Part shown: one piece after another, positions 56,061 to 64,000 of the stretch
Numbering within the stretch: the stretch's first letter is position 1
Layout: each line of letters starts with the position of its first letter
Assembly: GCA_913757435.1 (NCBI GenBank)
Contig: CAJYDM010000004.1
Location: 231,425-295,424, forward strand
DNA from: Syntrophomonas sp. DTU019
GTDB lineage: Bacteria; Bacillota; Syntrophomonadia; Syntrophomonadales; Syntrophomonadaceae
Length of the DNA stretch: 64,000 nt
Direction of reading: 5' to 3'
The notes under the pieces: generated by a model
Databases searched by the model: none
Seen by the model: only the letters and a program-made list of their open reading frames with translations
Told to the model about the DNA's origin: nothing
Program-made: the position numbers and the translations under genes

Positions 56061-58391
56061 TTAAATAAGAAAAAATTCTTCTTCTGTCAGCTTATATCCG
56101 ATAAGCATTGTGGTCATTCCACCACCAGAACGTGGTCGTTTCCGTTCTACACGGGCGATAGCTGTTAATGCTTGTTTGAAGTTTCTTGCATTCTCCGAAT
56201 AACATCCATTGGCACTACACCAACGCTGATACCGGGCATACACTTCGGATGTCCGCACCTCACTATTAGGACTTTCCTCCAAGGCATCCTCGAAAAATAA
56301 TGCTATTTTATCGCTGTCACGCTTATAAGCCTCTGTTGCTGTCTTAACGGAATCAGGTAAAGTCAAGCCTTCTTTCTTTAACAGCTGATAGCCTTCAATT
56401 AGCCAGTTGAGGATAGCACTTTGATTCTTTGGTTTGGCGAATTCACGTTTTAAGTTTTTATCCTGCTCGCTTTCATCAAAGTGTCGTTCAAAAGGGATGA
56501 TTACCACTCTGCCACTGGAAAACAGTGTCATATCCGTAATAACGGGCAGATAATTGGTGTTGATATACAGCTTAAACTTTGGCGAAAAGTCAAAAGAATT
56601 CTCATGTAGAAACCTTGCGTTGATGGTGTCACCACCCGTCATGCTTTTTACCTGTGCAGCATTTAGGACAAGTCCTCTGCTAGGTTCGGAGATATTCACA
56701 AAGCGTACTCCTGCAAGCCGGGCAATATCTTCACTTGGACTTGAACTGTTATTGTTCTTTTTCAGACTGATAGTCTCCGGCCTTGCGGTACAGCCATAAC
56801 TGCCTAATACCTTAAGAATGCTCTCACATAGCGTACCTTTACCGTTTCGAGTTGTAGCACCATAGAGAACAAACAGGCATTCATACCGAGTGTCTCCGCT
56901 GATACTGTAACCAAAGGCTTTCTGGAGGAATTTTGCCTTTTCCTCATCTCCGCTCATAATCTCATAAATAAATCTATCCCATCGCTCACTTTTTGCTTCT
57001 GGATCATATTTAACGCCAGATATCTTTGTAAGTCTGTCCTCGCTGTTGTGGGGATGAAAATCCATGGATGTTAAAAACAATGTTCCATTGGCACAGTTGA
57101 GTACCTGCGGGTCTTGGTCGAATTCAGCCATTGATATGGGATATACACTCTGTGCATCTTTAAGTACCGTTTCTCGGTATCTTCTTGACTGCCACTTTCG
57201 GCAATAGTCAATGTATGCCTTTCTTTGATGTTCATCCTGAATAGTCAAAGCATAGGTTAGCAGTTGATTAGCCAATGATTTACACATTTCCATCACTTTG
57301 AGATTACCAATATCGGGAGTCCATATGCCGTTTTCATAGCAAAACCACATCTTCCTTTCGGGAACATAGCGGGCAAAAGATTTATAATAATCAGCAAACA
57401 GCCTGCTTGCCCCAATATCTGTCCAAGGGTAACGCTCATTGTTTTCAGTCTTTAAATTAGCAAGGGAATATTCCCCCTGTAAAAAATCTTCTGTGGCTGA
57501 GGAACGCTTGCCGCCCGGTTTGTATACCTCAGTGACACTTGCGATAGCTTTTTGTATGGTTATCATTCCATAAGTACTGCCGGACTGCGGTCTATTCCAT
57601 TTATCCCGCATTAGTCCACTTTTCCGGAAAAGTCTGTCTATCTGTCCAATATCCCTGCCACACCAAAATGCCAGCATACCGCAAAGTGCCAAATCAGCTT
57701 CACTGGCAGAAGCATAGCCTGACGTATCTCCTTGCCATAATGCTTTGAACCTTTCTCCATTTGCCGATTTTAAAGCCTTCTCAATAACAGACTTGTCAGA
57801 CAGATAGGATTGACTTTCTGTATCCAGAAGTTGCTTTACAGTGGTAGGACGTAGCATATACTTGTCTAGTATCATCTGAAGCTCATTCGATTTCTCCGGT
57901 ATATCACCATCTGCAAATACATTGCCTGTTACGGTAACAAAGCGGTTTGTTGCCCCTGATACATAGACCTCAACTCCTAGCTTTCTGTTGTTGATATAGT
58001 ATTTTGTTTTGTCAAAGGTAAAGCCTGTGGCCTTAAAGAAAATATGAAGCCCTCTCCCAGACGGACTGTGTTCCATATAGCAACCACTAAAAGCCTCTAC
58101 AACATTTTGGGCAACAGGCTTAAGCTTACCACCACTATCAAAGCAATCATCTAAGTCGATAACACATATGTCATTACCCACCAAAAATCCGATACCATCA
58201 TAATCACTTATAGCAGCTACCGCCGAACTAAAATCTTTAAATGTACCACGTTGATTTGGTTTTGCCCTTTTTCTCGTTACTGGGTTATAGGGAACTTTGG
58301 TTTTTCTACCACTTCGCTCTTCATATTTCCAACAGCAAAACTGTGGCTTAATTTTGAGTATCTGTGGCAAGTTATCATATTGTGGTTTCAG
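56061..58391 (-). CDS. Prim-pol/D5-type primase-helicase of phage or plasmid
   Basis: 776 residues if started at CTG 58391; TTG 58370 gives 769. The N-terminus is a prim-pol domain (DGIGFLVGNDICVIDLDDCF, SPSGRGLHIFFKA). A D5/SF3 helicase follows, with Walker A GATTRNGKGTL, Walker B RFVNISEPS and an Asn sensor in INTNYLPVI. It would unwind and prime island DNA. AGGAGGTG at about 58399-58406 points to CTG, giving KPQYDNLPQIL, the usual opening of this family. Confidence 0.9.
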   Translation of the reverse strand: MKPQYDNLPQILKIKPQFCCWKYEERSGRKTKVPYNPVTRKRAKPNQRGTFKDFSSAVAAISDYDGIGFLVGNDICVIDLDDCFDSGGKLKPVAQNVVEAFSGCYMEHSPSGRGLHIFFKATGFTFDKTKYYINNRKLGVEVYVSGATNRFVTVTGNVFADGDIPEKSNELQMILDKYMLRPTTVKQLLDTESQSYLSDKSVIEKALKSANGERFKALWQGDTSGYASASEADLALCGMLAFWCGRDIGQIDRLFRKSGLMRDKWNRPQSGSTYGMITIQKAIASVTEVYKPGGKRSSATEDFLQGEYSLANLKTENNERYPWTDIGASRLFADYYKSFARYVPERKMWFCYENGIWTPDIGNLKVMEMCKSLANQLLTYALTIQDEHQRKAYIDYCRKWQSRRYRETVLKDAQSVYPISMAEFDQDPQVLNCANGTLFLTSMDFHPHNSEDRLTKISGVKYDPEAKSERWDRFIYEIMSGDEEKAKFLQKAFGYSISGDTRYECLFVLYGATTRNGKGTLCESILKVLGSYGCTARPETISLKKNNNSSSPSEDIARLAGVRFVNISEPSRGLVLNAAQVKSMTGGDTINARFLHENSFDFSPKFKLYINTNYLPVITDMTLFSSGRVVIIPFERHFDESEQDKNLKREFAKPKNQSAILNWLIEGYQLLKKEGLTLPDSVKTATEAYKRDSDKIALFFEDALEESPNSEVRTSEVYARYQRWCSANGCYSENARNFKQALTAIARVERKRPRSGGGMTTMLIGYKLTEEEFFLI

Positions 58392-58406
58392 TTATTTCAC
58401 CTCCTT
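58389..58406 (-). promoter_or_regulatory. Ribosome site deciding a CTG start for the primase
   Basis: AAGGAGGTG is followed after AAATAA by in-frame CTG at 58391. The GTG in GGAGGTG leads straight to TAA, so it cannot be the start. The extra residues KPQYDN match the family N-terminus. Confidence 0.55.
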
Positions 58407-58722
58407 GCCTGTTAAAAATGACCCGAAACGCTACTGTTCCAGAGGGTTTGCCTTGTTTGACACAACCTCGTTATCTTTCAAGGAATACGCTCGGAATTAT
58501 CGTCATGGCATATTCACCTTGAAGTATCTCTTGCATTTCGGGGTATTCAGTTGTCAAGGAGCAGTGAGAGAAAAACTATGCTTTCATTGGGGGATTATTT
58601 TTCCTCTCACCTTATAGCCTTGGTAGAGCACATTAGTTGAGGATTTTCTAAAAATATTTTTCTTCCTCATCTATAAGCGAAGAATTCTATTGATTCGAAC
58701 CCCTTAAAATAAAAAACCAGCC

Positions 58723-58752
58723 TGTCTATTTGCCAGAAAAGACGGCTGTAAT
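58723..58752 (-). terminator. Minus-strand terminator upstream of the XRE gene
   Basis: CAGCCGTCT and AGACAGGCTG form a bulged stem followed by GTTTTTTATTTTA. It may stop antisense transcription from the RM side. Confidence 0.5.
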
Positions 58753-58981
58753 GCATATGCTTTTGCTCAAATTTGAGCGAAAGTGGCATTAAATTTAAGA
58801 AGGCTGAATGTTATAACTTTGCCTTTGGTTTTACAAATAGACTTAAAGACTTTTTTGTCTAAAAGTATTTATTTGAATAAAAGAGAAAAATGAAAGGCAT
58901 ACACAACTATCATTATCTTTGTTAACATTGTAAAATTACTTCACAAACACAGAATTATCATGTTATTTTTGAAGAAAATGT

Positions 58982-58989
58982 GCTATAAT
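58982..58989 (+). promoter_or_regulatory. Extended -10 promoter of the XRE/hsd operon
   Basis: TGCTATAAT at 58981-58989 is an extended -10 (TGnTATAAT). No good -35 box is seen. Confidence 0.5.
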
Positions 58990-59019
58990 GGAAAAAACAT
59001 ATATAAAGAGGTGACCAAG

Positions 59020-59241
59020 ATGACCGTTAGCTATAAAAAGCTTTGGAAATTGTTGATAGACCGCGATATGAAGAAGAAAGATTTGCAAGCTGCTGCGGGA
59101 ATAAGTCCATCGTCAATTTCAAAGCTTTCTAAAAACGAATATGTCAGTATGGATGTTCTTGTAAAGGTTTGTACGGCACTTGGCGTTGATTTTAAAGATA
59201 TCATGGAATTAGTGCCTAATATGGTTGAAGAAAGGAAGTAG
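59020..59241 (+). CDS. XRE-family transcriptional regulator
   Basis: 73 residues from ATG 59020, with GAGGTG upstream. The helix-turn-helix is [22 protein letters not shown], with [19 protein letters not shown] after it. It is 4 bp before the hsdM start and is likely to control the restriction genes, as C proteins do. Confidence 0.9.
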   Translation: MTVSYKKLWKLLIDRDMKKKDLQAAAGISPSSISKLSKNEYVSMDVLVKVCTALGVDFKDIMELVPNMVEERK

Positions 59242-59245
59242 AGTT

Positions 59246-60814
59246 ATGGAAAACAACAGAAAAGAACAGGAACGGGCGGAATTACACCGCACGATATGGA
59301 ATATGGCAAATGATCTAAGAGGCAGTGTAGATGGATGGGACTTTAAGCAATATGTTCTAGGAATGCTGTTTTACCGCTACATATCTGAAAATATTACTGC
59401 CTATATTAACGCCGGAGAATGGGAAGCTGGCAATACGGAATTTGATTATGCCAAGCTATCCGACGAAGAAGCAGAACAGGCACGAGAGGATTTAGTTAAG
59501 ACAAAAGGCTTCTTTATTTTACCCAGCGAACTTTTTGAAAATGTCCGAGCTCGTGCAAAGGACGATGAAAACTTAAATGAAACACTGGAACAGGTTTTCA
59601 GTAATATAGAAGCATCTGCCCAAGGAACAGAGAGTGAAGATAATTTCAAAGGTCTGTTTGACGATATTGATGTTAACAGCAATAAGCTAGGTAACACTGT
59701 AGTAAAGCGTAATGAAAAGCTGGTTAAGCTAATGAATTCTGTTGGAGAAATGAAGCTGGGAGATTACAAAGACAATACCATAGATGCATTCGGTGATGCT
59801 TATGAATTTTTAATGGGTATGTATGCATCCAATGCAGGAAAAAGTGGTGGTGAATACTATACGCCGCAGGAGGTTTCTGAACTCCTTACCCACTTAACAT
59901 TAGTAGGAAAAACTGAAGTCAACAAGGTATATGACCCCGCCTGCGGTTCTGGCTCTCTACTGCTAAAGTTTGCAAAAATCTTAGGAAAAGAAAATGTACG
60001 TCAGGGTTTTTTTGGTCAAGAAATCAACATTACAACCTACAACCTGTGCAGAATTAATATGTTCCTGCACGATATTGATTATGACAAATTTGATATTGCC
60101 CTTGGGGACACACTAACAGATCCGCAACATTGGGATGATGAGCCTTTTGAAGCCATTGTATCAAATCCACCTTACTCTATTAAATGGAAGGGCGATAATG
60201 ATCCTATTTTGATTAATGACCCTCGTTTTTCTCCAGCGGGAGTATTGGCTCCTAAATCTAAGGCAGACCTTGCTTTTATTATGCATAGTCTTTCTTGGCT
60301 TGCAACAAACGGAACAGCGGCTATCGTTTGTTTCCCCGGTGTAATGTACCGCGGAGGCGCTGAAAAGAAAATCAGGCAGTACCTGATTGATAATAACTAT
60401 ATCGACTGTATCATTCAGTTACCGGATAACTTGTTTTATGGTACCAGCATTGCTACCTGCATTATGGTGCTGAAGAAGTCTAAATCAGAAAATAGCACCT
60501 TATTTATCGATGCATCAAAGGAATTTGTCAAGGTTACGAATAACAACAAACTAACACAGGAAAATTTTGAGACCATTCTTAACGCATTCAAAGATAGAAA
60601 AGATATTGAGCATTTTGCTAGGCTTGTGCCAAACAGCGAAATTGCTGAACAAGATTATAACCTGTCTGTTTCAACATATGTGGAACAAGAGGATACGAGA
60701 GAAAAGATTGATATTGTTGCCCTCAATGCTGAAATAGAAAAGATTGTGGCGAGAGAGCAGATTTTAAGGGAAGAAATAGATAAGATTATTGCAGAAATTG
60801 AGGTGGGCGAATGA
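59246..60814 (+). CDS. hsdM: Type I restriction-modification methyltransferase subunit
   Basis: 522 residues from ATG 59246, with GAAAGGAAG upstream. The N-terminal HsdM domain ([20 protein letters not shown]) is followed by an N6-adenine methyltransferase with [13 protein letters not shown] (motif I, SAM binding) and SNPPYSIKW (motif IV). It methylates adenine in the site chosen by HsdS. It overlaps hsdS by 4 bp. Confidence 0.95.
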   Translation: MENNRKEQERAELHRTIWNMANDLRGSVDGWDFKQYVLGMLFYRYISENITAYINAGEWEAGNTEFDYAKLSDEEAEQAREDLVKTKGFFILPSELFENVRARAKDDENLNETLEQVFSNIEASAQGTESEDNFKGLFDDIDVNSNKLGNTVVKRNEKLVKLMNSVGEMKLGDYKDNTIDAFGDAYEFLMGMYASNAGKSGGEYYTPQEVSELLTHLTLVGKTEVNKVYDPACGSGSLLLKFAKILGKENVRQGFFGQEINITTYNLCRINMFLHDIDYDKFDIALGDTLTDPQHWDDEPFEAIVSNPPYSIKWKGDNDPILINDPRFSPAGVLAPKSKADLAFIMHSLSWLATNGTAAIVCFPGVMYRGGAEKKIRQYLIDNNYIDCIIQLPDNLFYGTSIATCIMVLKKSKSENSTLFIDASKEFVKVTNNNKLTQENFETILNAFKDRKDIEHFARLVPNSEIAEQDYNLSVSTYVEQEDTREKIDIVALNAEIEKIVAREQILREEIDKIIAEIEVGE

Positions 60815-61971
60815 GTAAGTTAGATGAATTGATTGCTGAACTTTGCCCTGATGGGGTGGAATATAAAAAATTAAAAGAAGTTGCATCTGTTTCTATTGGA
60901 GAATTTGTCCATAAAAATAAACAGAACCCAAATGGAGTATATCCTGTTTATAATGGGGGAACTTCAAATACAGGTTTTTATGATGAATTTAATAGAACAG
61001 CTAATAAAATAATTATTAGTGCAAGAGGTGCAAATGCTGGCTTTGTTAATCGTGTATTTGTAGATTTTTGGGCTGGTAATAGCTGTTACACTATATCAGT
61101 AGAAGAGAAATATCTTGATTGGAATTTCACTTATTATGTTTTAAAGAGTAGTGAAAATAATTTAATAAATCAACAACAAAAAGGTGGTATCCCAGCAGTA
61201 TCAAAAAAACAAGTAGAGGAATTTTATATCCCCATCCCCCCTCTACCTGTTCAGCAGGAAATTGTCCGTATTCTGGACAATTTCACAGAGCTTACAGCAG
61301 AGCTTACAGCAGAGCTTACAGCAGAGCTTACAGCAAGAAGAAAGCAGTATGAGTATTATAGGGATTTGCTGTTGACGTTTGTTGATAATCCTGATGTCAA
61401 GTGGATGACTTTAGGAGAAGTTACTAGGTATGCAAAAAGTCGTATAGAAGCTAGGGAACTAAATGCGGAGACATATGTTGGTGTGGACAACCTTCTCCCT
61501 GATAAGATGGGAAAGACAATATCAAACTATGTGCCATTAGAAGGTCGTTTAATAAAATATGATATTGGAGACATACTCATAGGTAATATTCGCCCATATC
61601 TAAAAAAAATATGGTTAGCAACGGATGTAGGTGGAACAAATGGAGATGTTCTTGTTATACGCATAAATGATAGAAAAGCTGTTTTACCAAAGTATTTATA
61701 TTTTGTGCTTTCATCAGATAACTTTTTTGTATATAATATGCAACATTCTAAAGGCGCAAAAATGCCTCGTGGAGATAAAACTGCAATTATGAAATATCCA
61801 ATCCCTGTCCCTCCCCTCGAAGAACAAGAACGTATCGTCACTATCCTCGATCGCTTTGACGCTCTTTGTAACGACTTAACCAGCGGTATTCCTGCTGAAA
61901 TCGAAGCACGGCAAAAGCAATATGAATATTACAGGGATAAGCTGTTATCTTTTAAGGAGGTGACGGCATGA
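60811..61971 (+). CDS. hsdS: Type I restriction-modification specificity subunit
   Basis: 386 residues. Two target recognition domains (about 1-150 and 190-355) are each followed by a conserved helix ([14 protein letters not shown] and [14 protein letters not shown]). Between them sit four TAEL repeats, the hallmark of type IC enzymes such as EcoR124I. In that family, repeat number sets the spacer length in the DNA site. It picks the sequence methylated and cut by the complex. Confidence 0.95.
   Translation: MSKLDELIAELCPDGVEYKKLKEVASVSIGEFVHKNKQNPNGVYPVYNGGTSNTGFYDEFNRTANKIIISARGANAGFVNRVFVDFWAGNSCYTISVEEKYLDWNFTYYVLKSSENNLINQQQKGGIPAVSKKQVEEFYIPIPPLPVQQEIVRILDNFTELTAELTAELTAELTARRKQYEYYRDLLLTFVDNPDVKWMTLGEVTRYAKSRIEARELNAETYVGVDNLLPDKMGKTISNYVPLEGRLIKYDIGDILIGNIRPYLKKIWLATDVGGTNGDVLVIRINDRKAVLPKYLYFVLSSDNFFVYNMQHSKGAKMPRGDKTAIMKYPIPVPPLEEQERIVTILDRFDALCNDLTSGIPAEIEARQKQYEYYRDKLLSFKEVTA
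61288..61335 (+). repeat. Four 12-bp repeats coding TAEL in hsdS
   Basis: GAGCTTACAGCA occurs four times in exact tandem (61288, 61300, 61312, 61324). All copies are identical, so slippage or unequal crossing over could change copy number without a frameshift. Confidence 0.98.
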
Positions 61972-64000
61972 GTATATACAACATCGTTGCAAGTACTGAT
62001 GAAGCAACAGTTGTTGCCGAATACGCAGCTGAATATAATGTCCGTCCTGAAAAGTATCAGAGCGAGGCAGAACTTGAGCGGGAGTTTATCAGGCAACTAA
62101 CTTCCCAAGGATATGAATATATTTCAGTGCACAATGAAGCTGCATTGATAGAAAATCTTCGAAAGCAACTTGAGCTTCTTAATGATTTTACATTTACTGA
62201 TAGCGAATGGGATAGGTTTTTCGCAGAATGTATTGCCAATACAAATGAGGGTATAGTTGAAAAAACCAGAAAAATTCAAGATGACCATATCCAGATTCTA
62301 AAACGTGAAGATGGAACAACAAAGAACATATACCTTTTGGATAAAAAGAATATCCATAACAATCGTTTGCAAGTTATTAATCAATATGAAGAAGCAGGCG
62401 GCAAGCATGAAACCCGATATGATGTAACAATCCTTGTAAATGGACTTCCGCTGGTTCATGTGGAGTTAAAGAGGCGCGGTGTTGCTATCCGAGAAGCCTT
62501 CAACCAGATAAAAAGATACCAGCGTGACAGTTTTTGGGCGGCTTCTGGTTTATTTGAGTATGTGCAGGTATTTGTAATCTCCAATGGCACCCATACAAAG
62601 TATTATAGCAACACCACAAGAAATGCTCATATCAAGGAACAAAGTAGCAGTGAACGTCGAAGAAGCAAAAAAACGAGTAATAGCTTTGAGTTTACCAGCT
62701 TTTGGGCAGATGCAAACAACAAAATTATTCCTGATCTTGTGGACTTTACTAAAACATTTTTTGCCAAACATACCCTCTTAAATATTCTAACAAAATATTG
62801 TATTTTCACATCTGAAGACCTGCTCCTTGTAATGCGTCCTTATCAAATAGCTGCTGCGGAACGTATCTTATCACGTATTGTAGTATCAACCAACTACAAG
62901 AAGATGGGCACAACTGCAGCTGGAGGATATATTTGGCATACAACAGGCTCTGGTAAGACATTGACCAGTTTTAAGACAGCCCAATTAGCTTCTGCCTTGC
63001 CTTACATAGACAAGGTGCTGTTTGTTGTTGACCGTAAAGATCTGGACTATCAGACCATGAAGGAATATGACCGTTTTGAAAAGGGAGCAGCTAACGGTAA
63101 TACGTCCACAAGAGTTCTTCAAAGACAATTGGAAGACAGGGACGAAAAAGGAAATCCTCATGAATACAAAATCATTGTAACCACTATTCAGAAGCTGGAT
63201 ATATTTATACGTAAAAACAAACAGCATGATATTTATAAGAAACACGTGGTACTGATTTTTGATGAGTGCCACCGTTCCCAATTTGGTGAAATGCATCAAG
63301 CTATCACGAAGAGTTTTAAGAACTACCATATCTTCGGCTTTACGGGAACCCCGATTTTTGCTGCCAATGCCAGTTCAGGAGGTAACCCACTGCTTCGCAC
63401 AACCGAGCAGGCTTTTGGAGAAAAACTGCATACTTATACCATTGTGGATGCCATCAATGATGGGAATGTTCTGCCTTTTAGAATAGATTTTATCAATACC
63501 ATTAAGATGCCTGATTACGTTAATGATAAAAAAGTCTATAGCATAGATAGAGAAAAAGCCTTAGCAGATCCACAGCGAATCAGTGAAATTGTTTCTTACG
63601 TTCTTGAACACTTTGATCAGAAGACAAAGCGCAATAGTTATTACACATTCTCCGCGAAATGGGAAGAAGCAGATAAGCACAACCCTAAAAAGATGATTGA
63701 AAAGCGTGAAACAAGGCGAGTTGCCGGTTTCAACTCCATATTTGCTGCTGCATCCATCCCAATGGCAATCAGATACTATAATGAGTTTAAGAAGCAGATA
63801 GCACAAAAGAACCGTAACCTTACCATTGCAACTATTTTCAGTTTTAGTGCAAATGAGGAGGAGCCAGATGGACTGTTGCCTGAAGAGGATTTTAATATGG
63901 AAAACCTTGACCAGAGCTCCAGAGATTTTCTTGAGGCGGCTATCCGAGATTACAATTCCACATTTAGTACAAATTACGATACTTCCTCGGATAAGTTCCA
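61968..64000 (+). CDS. hsdR: Type I restriction enzyme motor/nuclease subunit, 3' end outside window
   Basis: About 677 residues seen. It begins at ATG 61968 with AAGGAGG upstream, overlapping the hsdS stop. The nuclease domain shows YDVTILVNGLPLVHVELKRRG (PD-(D/E)xK pattern). The helicase has HTTGSGKTLTSF (Walker A), IFDECHRSQFGEM (DEAD-like) and FGFTGTP. It moves along and cuts unmethylated DNA. No frameshift is seen. Confidence 0.95.
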   Translation, partial: MSIYNIVASTDEATVVAEYAAEYNVRPEKYQSEAELEREFIRQLTSQGYEYISVHNEAALIENLRKQLELLNDFTFTDSEWDRFFAECIANTNEGIVEKTRKIQDDHIQILKREDGTTKNIYLLDKKNIHNNRLQVINQYEEAGGKHETRYDVTILVNGLPLVHVELKRRGVAIREAFNQIKRYQRDSFWAASGLFEYVQVFVISNGTHTKYYSNTTRNAHIKEQSSSERRRSKKTSNSFEFTSFWADANNKIIPDLVDFTKTFFAKHTLLNILTKYCIFTSEDLLLVMRPYQIAAAERILSRIVVSTNYKKMGTTAAGGYIWHTTGSGKTLTSFKTAQLASALPYIDKVLFVVDRKDLDYQTMKEYDRFEKGAANGNTSTRVLQRQLEDRDEKGNPHEYKIIVTTIQKLDIFIRKNKQHDIYKKHVVLIFDECHRSQFGEMHQAITKSFKNYHIFGFTGTPIFAANASSGGNPLLRTTEQAFGEKLHTYTIVDAINDGNVLPFRIDFINTIKMPDYVNDKKVYSIDREKALADPQRISEIVSYVLEHFDQKTKRNSYYTFSAKWEEADKHNPKKMIEKRETRRVAGFNSIFAAASIPMAIRYYNEFKKQIAQKNRNLTIATIFSFSANEEEPDGLLPEEDFNMENLDQSSRDFLEAAIRDYNSTFSTNYDTSSDKF

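Overview
The window suggests a strictly anaerobic, spore-forming, low-to-mid GC Firmicute of the Clostridia, resembling Syntrophomonadaceae or Peptococcaceae. The signs are a SleB-type cortex hydrolase, a DUF3231 (CotF-like) protein, strong GGAGG ribosome sites, S-layer (SLH) proteins, a ferredoxin-linked aldehyde oxidoreductase (AOR) and many pterin-metal enzymes. No rRNA, tRNA or CRISPR array was seen. The genus is an inference; no marker gene fixes it.

Layout. 1-2530: 5' part of a large secreted protein with repeated sulfite-oxidase-like domains, preceded by a molybdenum-cofactor (Moco) riboswitch with a terminator and, upstream, a 183-bp tandem duplication carrying gene debris. 2943-11576: Ca2+ ATPase, cortex hydrolase, ZIP transporter, a 40-residue LysM peptide, an ECF sigma/anti-sigma pair and an AI-2E family permease. 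11708-20617 (minus strand): an AOR cluster with polyferredoxin, W/Mo oxidoreductase, NuoE/NuoF/NuoG-like NAD module, a double ThiF/MoeB protein, MoaD, an XdhC-like protein and a GGCT-like protein. It is headed by a candidate sigma-54 promoter with two dyads upstream. 20850-26900: HD protein, then a PadR-MoxR-VWA-flavin protein operon behind a 46-bp palindrome, and small proteins. 27601-36072: CPH-type copper ATPase with a His-rich tail, a lipoprotein, a TPR protein and a three-subunit xanthine dehydrogenase family enzyme. 36201-52523: HtrA, DedA, a frameshifted SLH protein, DUF3231, an IS1634-family element with an 86-bp target duplication, a MutS2 lacking Smr, transporters, a HepT/MntA toxin-antitoxin pair, TraB, PhzF and SDR proteins, and short dispersed repeats.

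52898-64000 is AT-rich and looks transferred. It has a large serine recombinase, a TnpW-like peptide, a mature-length HK97-type capsid protein, a prim-pol/D5 helicase, an XRE regulator and a type I restriction-modification system (hsdM-hsdS-hsdR, the last cut by the window end). hsdS carries four TAEL repeats.

Common threads. Pterin-metal biochemistry recurs (Moco switch, AOR, xanthine dehydrogenase, MoaD, MoeB-like, XdhC-like, CoxD/CoxE-like). Three genes appear to start at non-AUG/GUG/UUG codons placed at ideal distances from strong Shine-Dalgarno sites (ATT at 6144, ATC at 10461, CTG at 58391). The most system-like novelties are the NAD-linked AOR operon with its double ThiF protein, and the capsid-carrying mini-island that lacks other phage structural genes.
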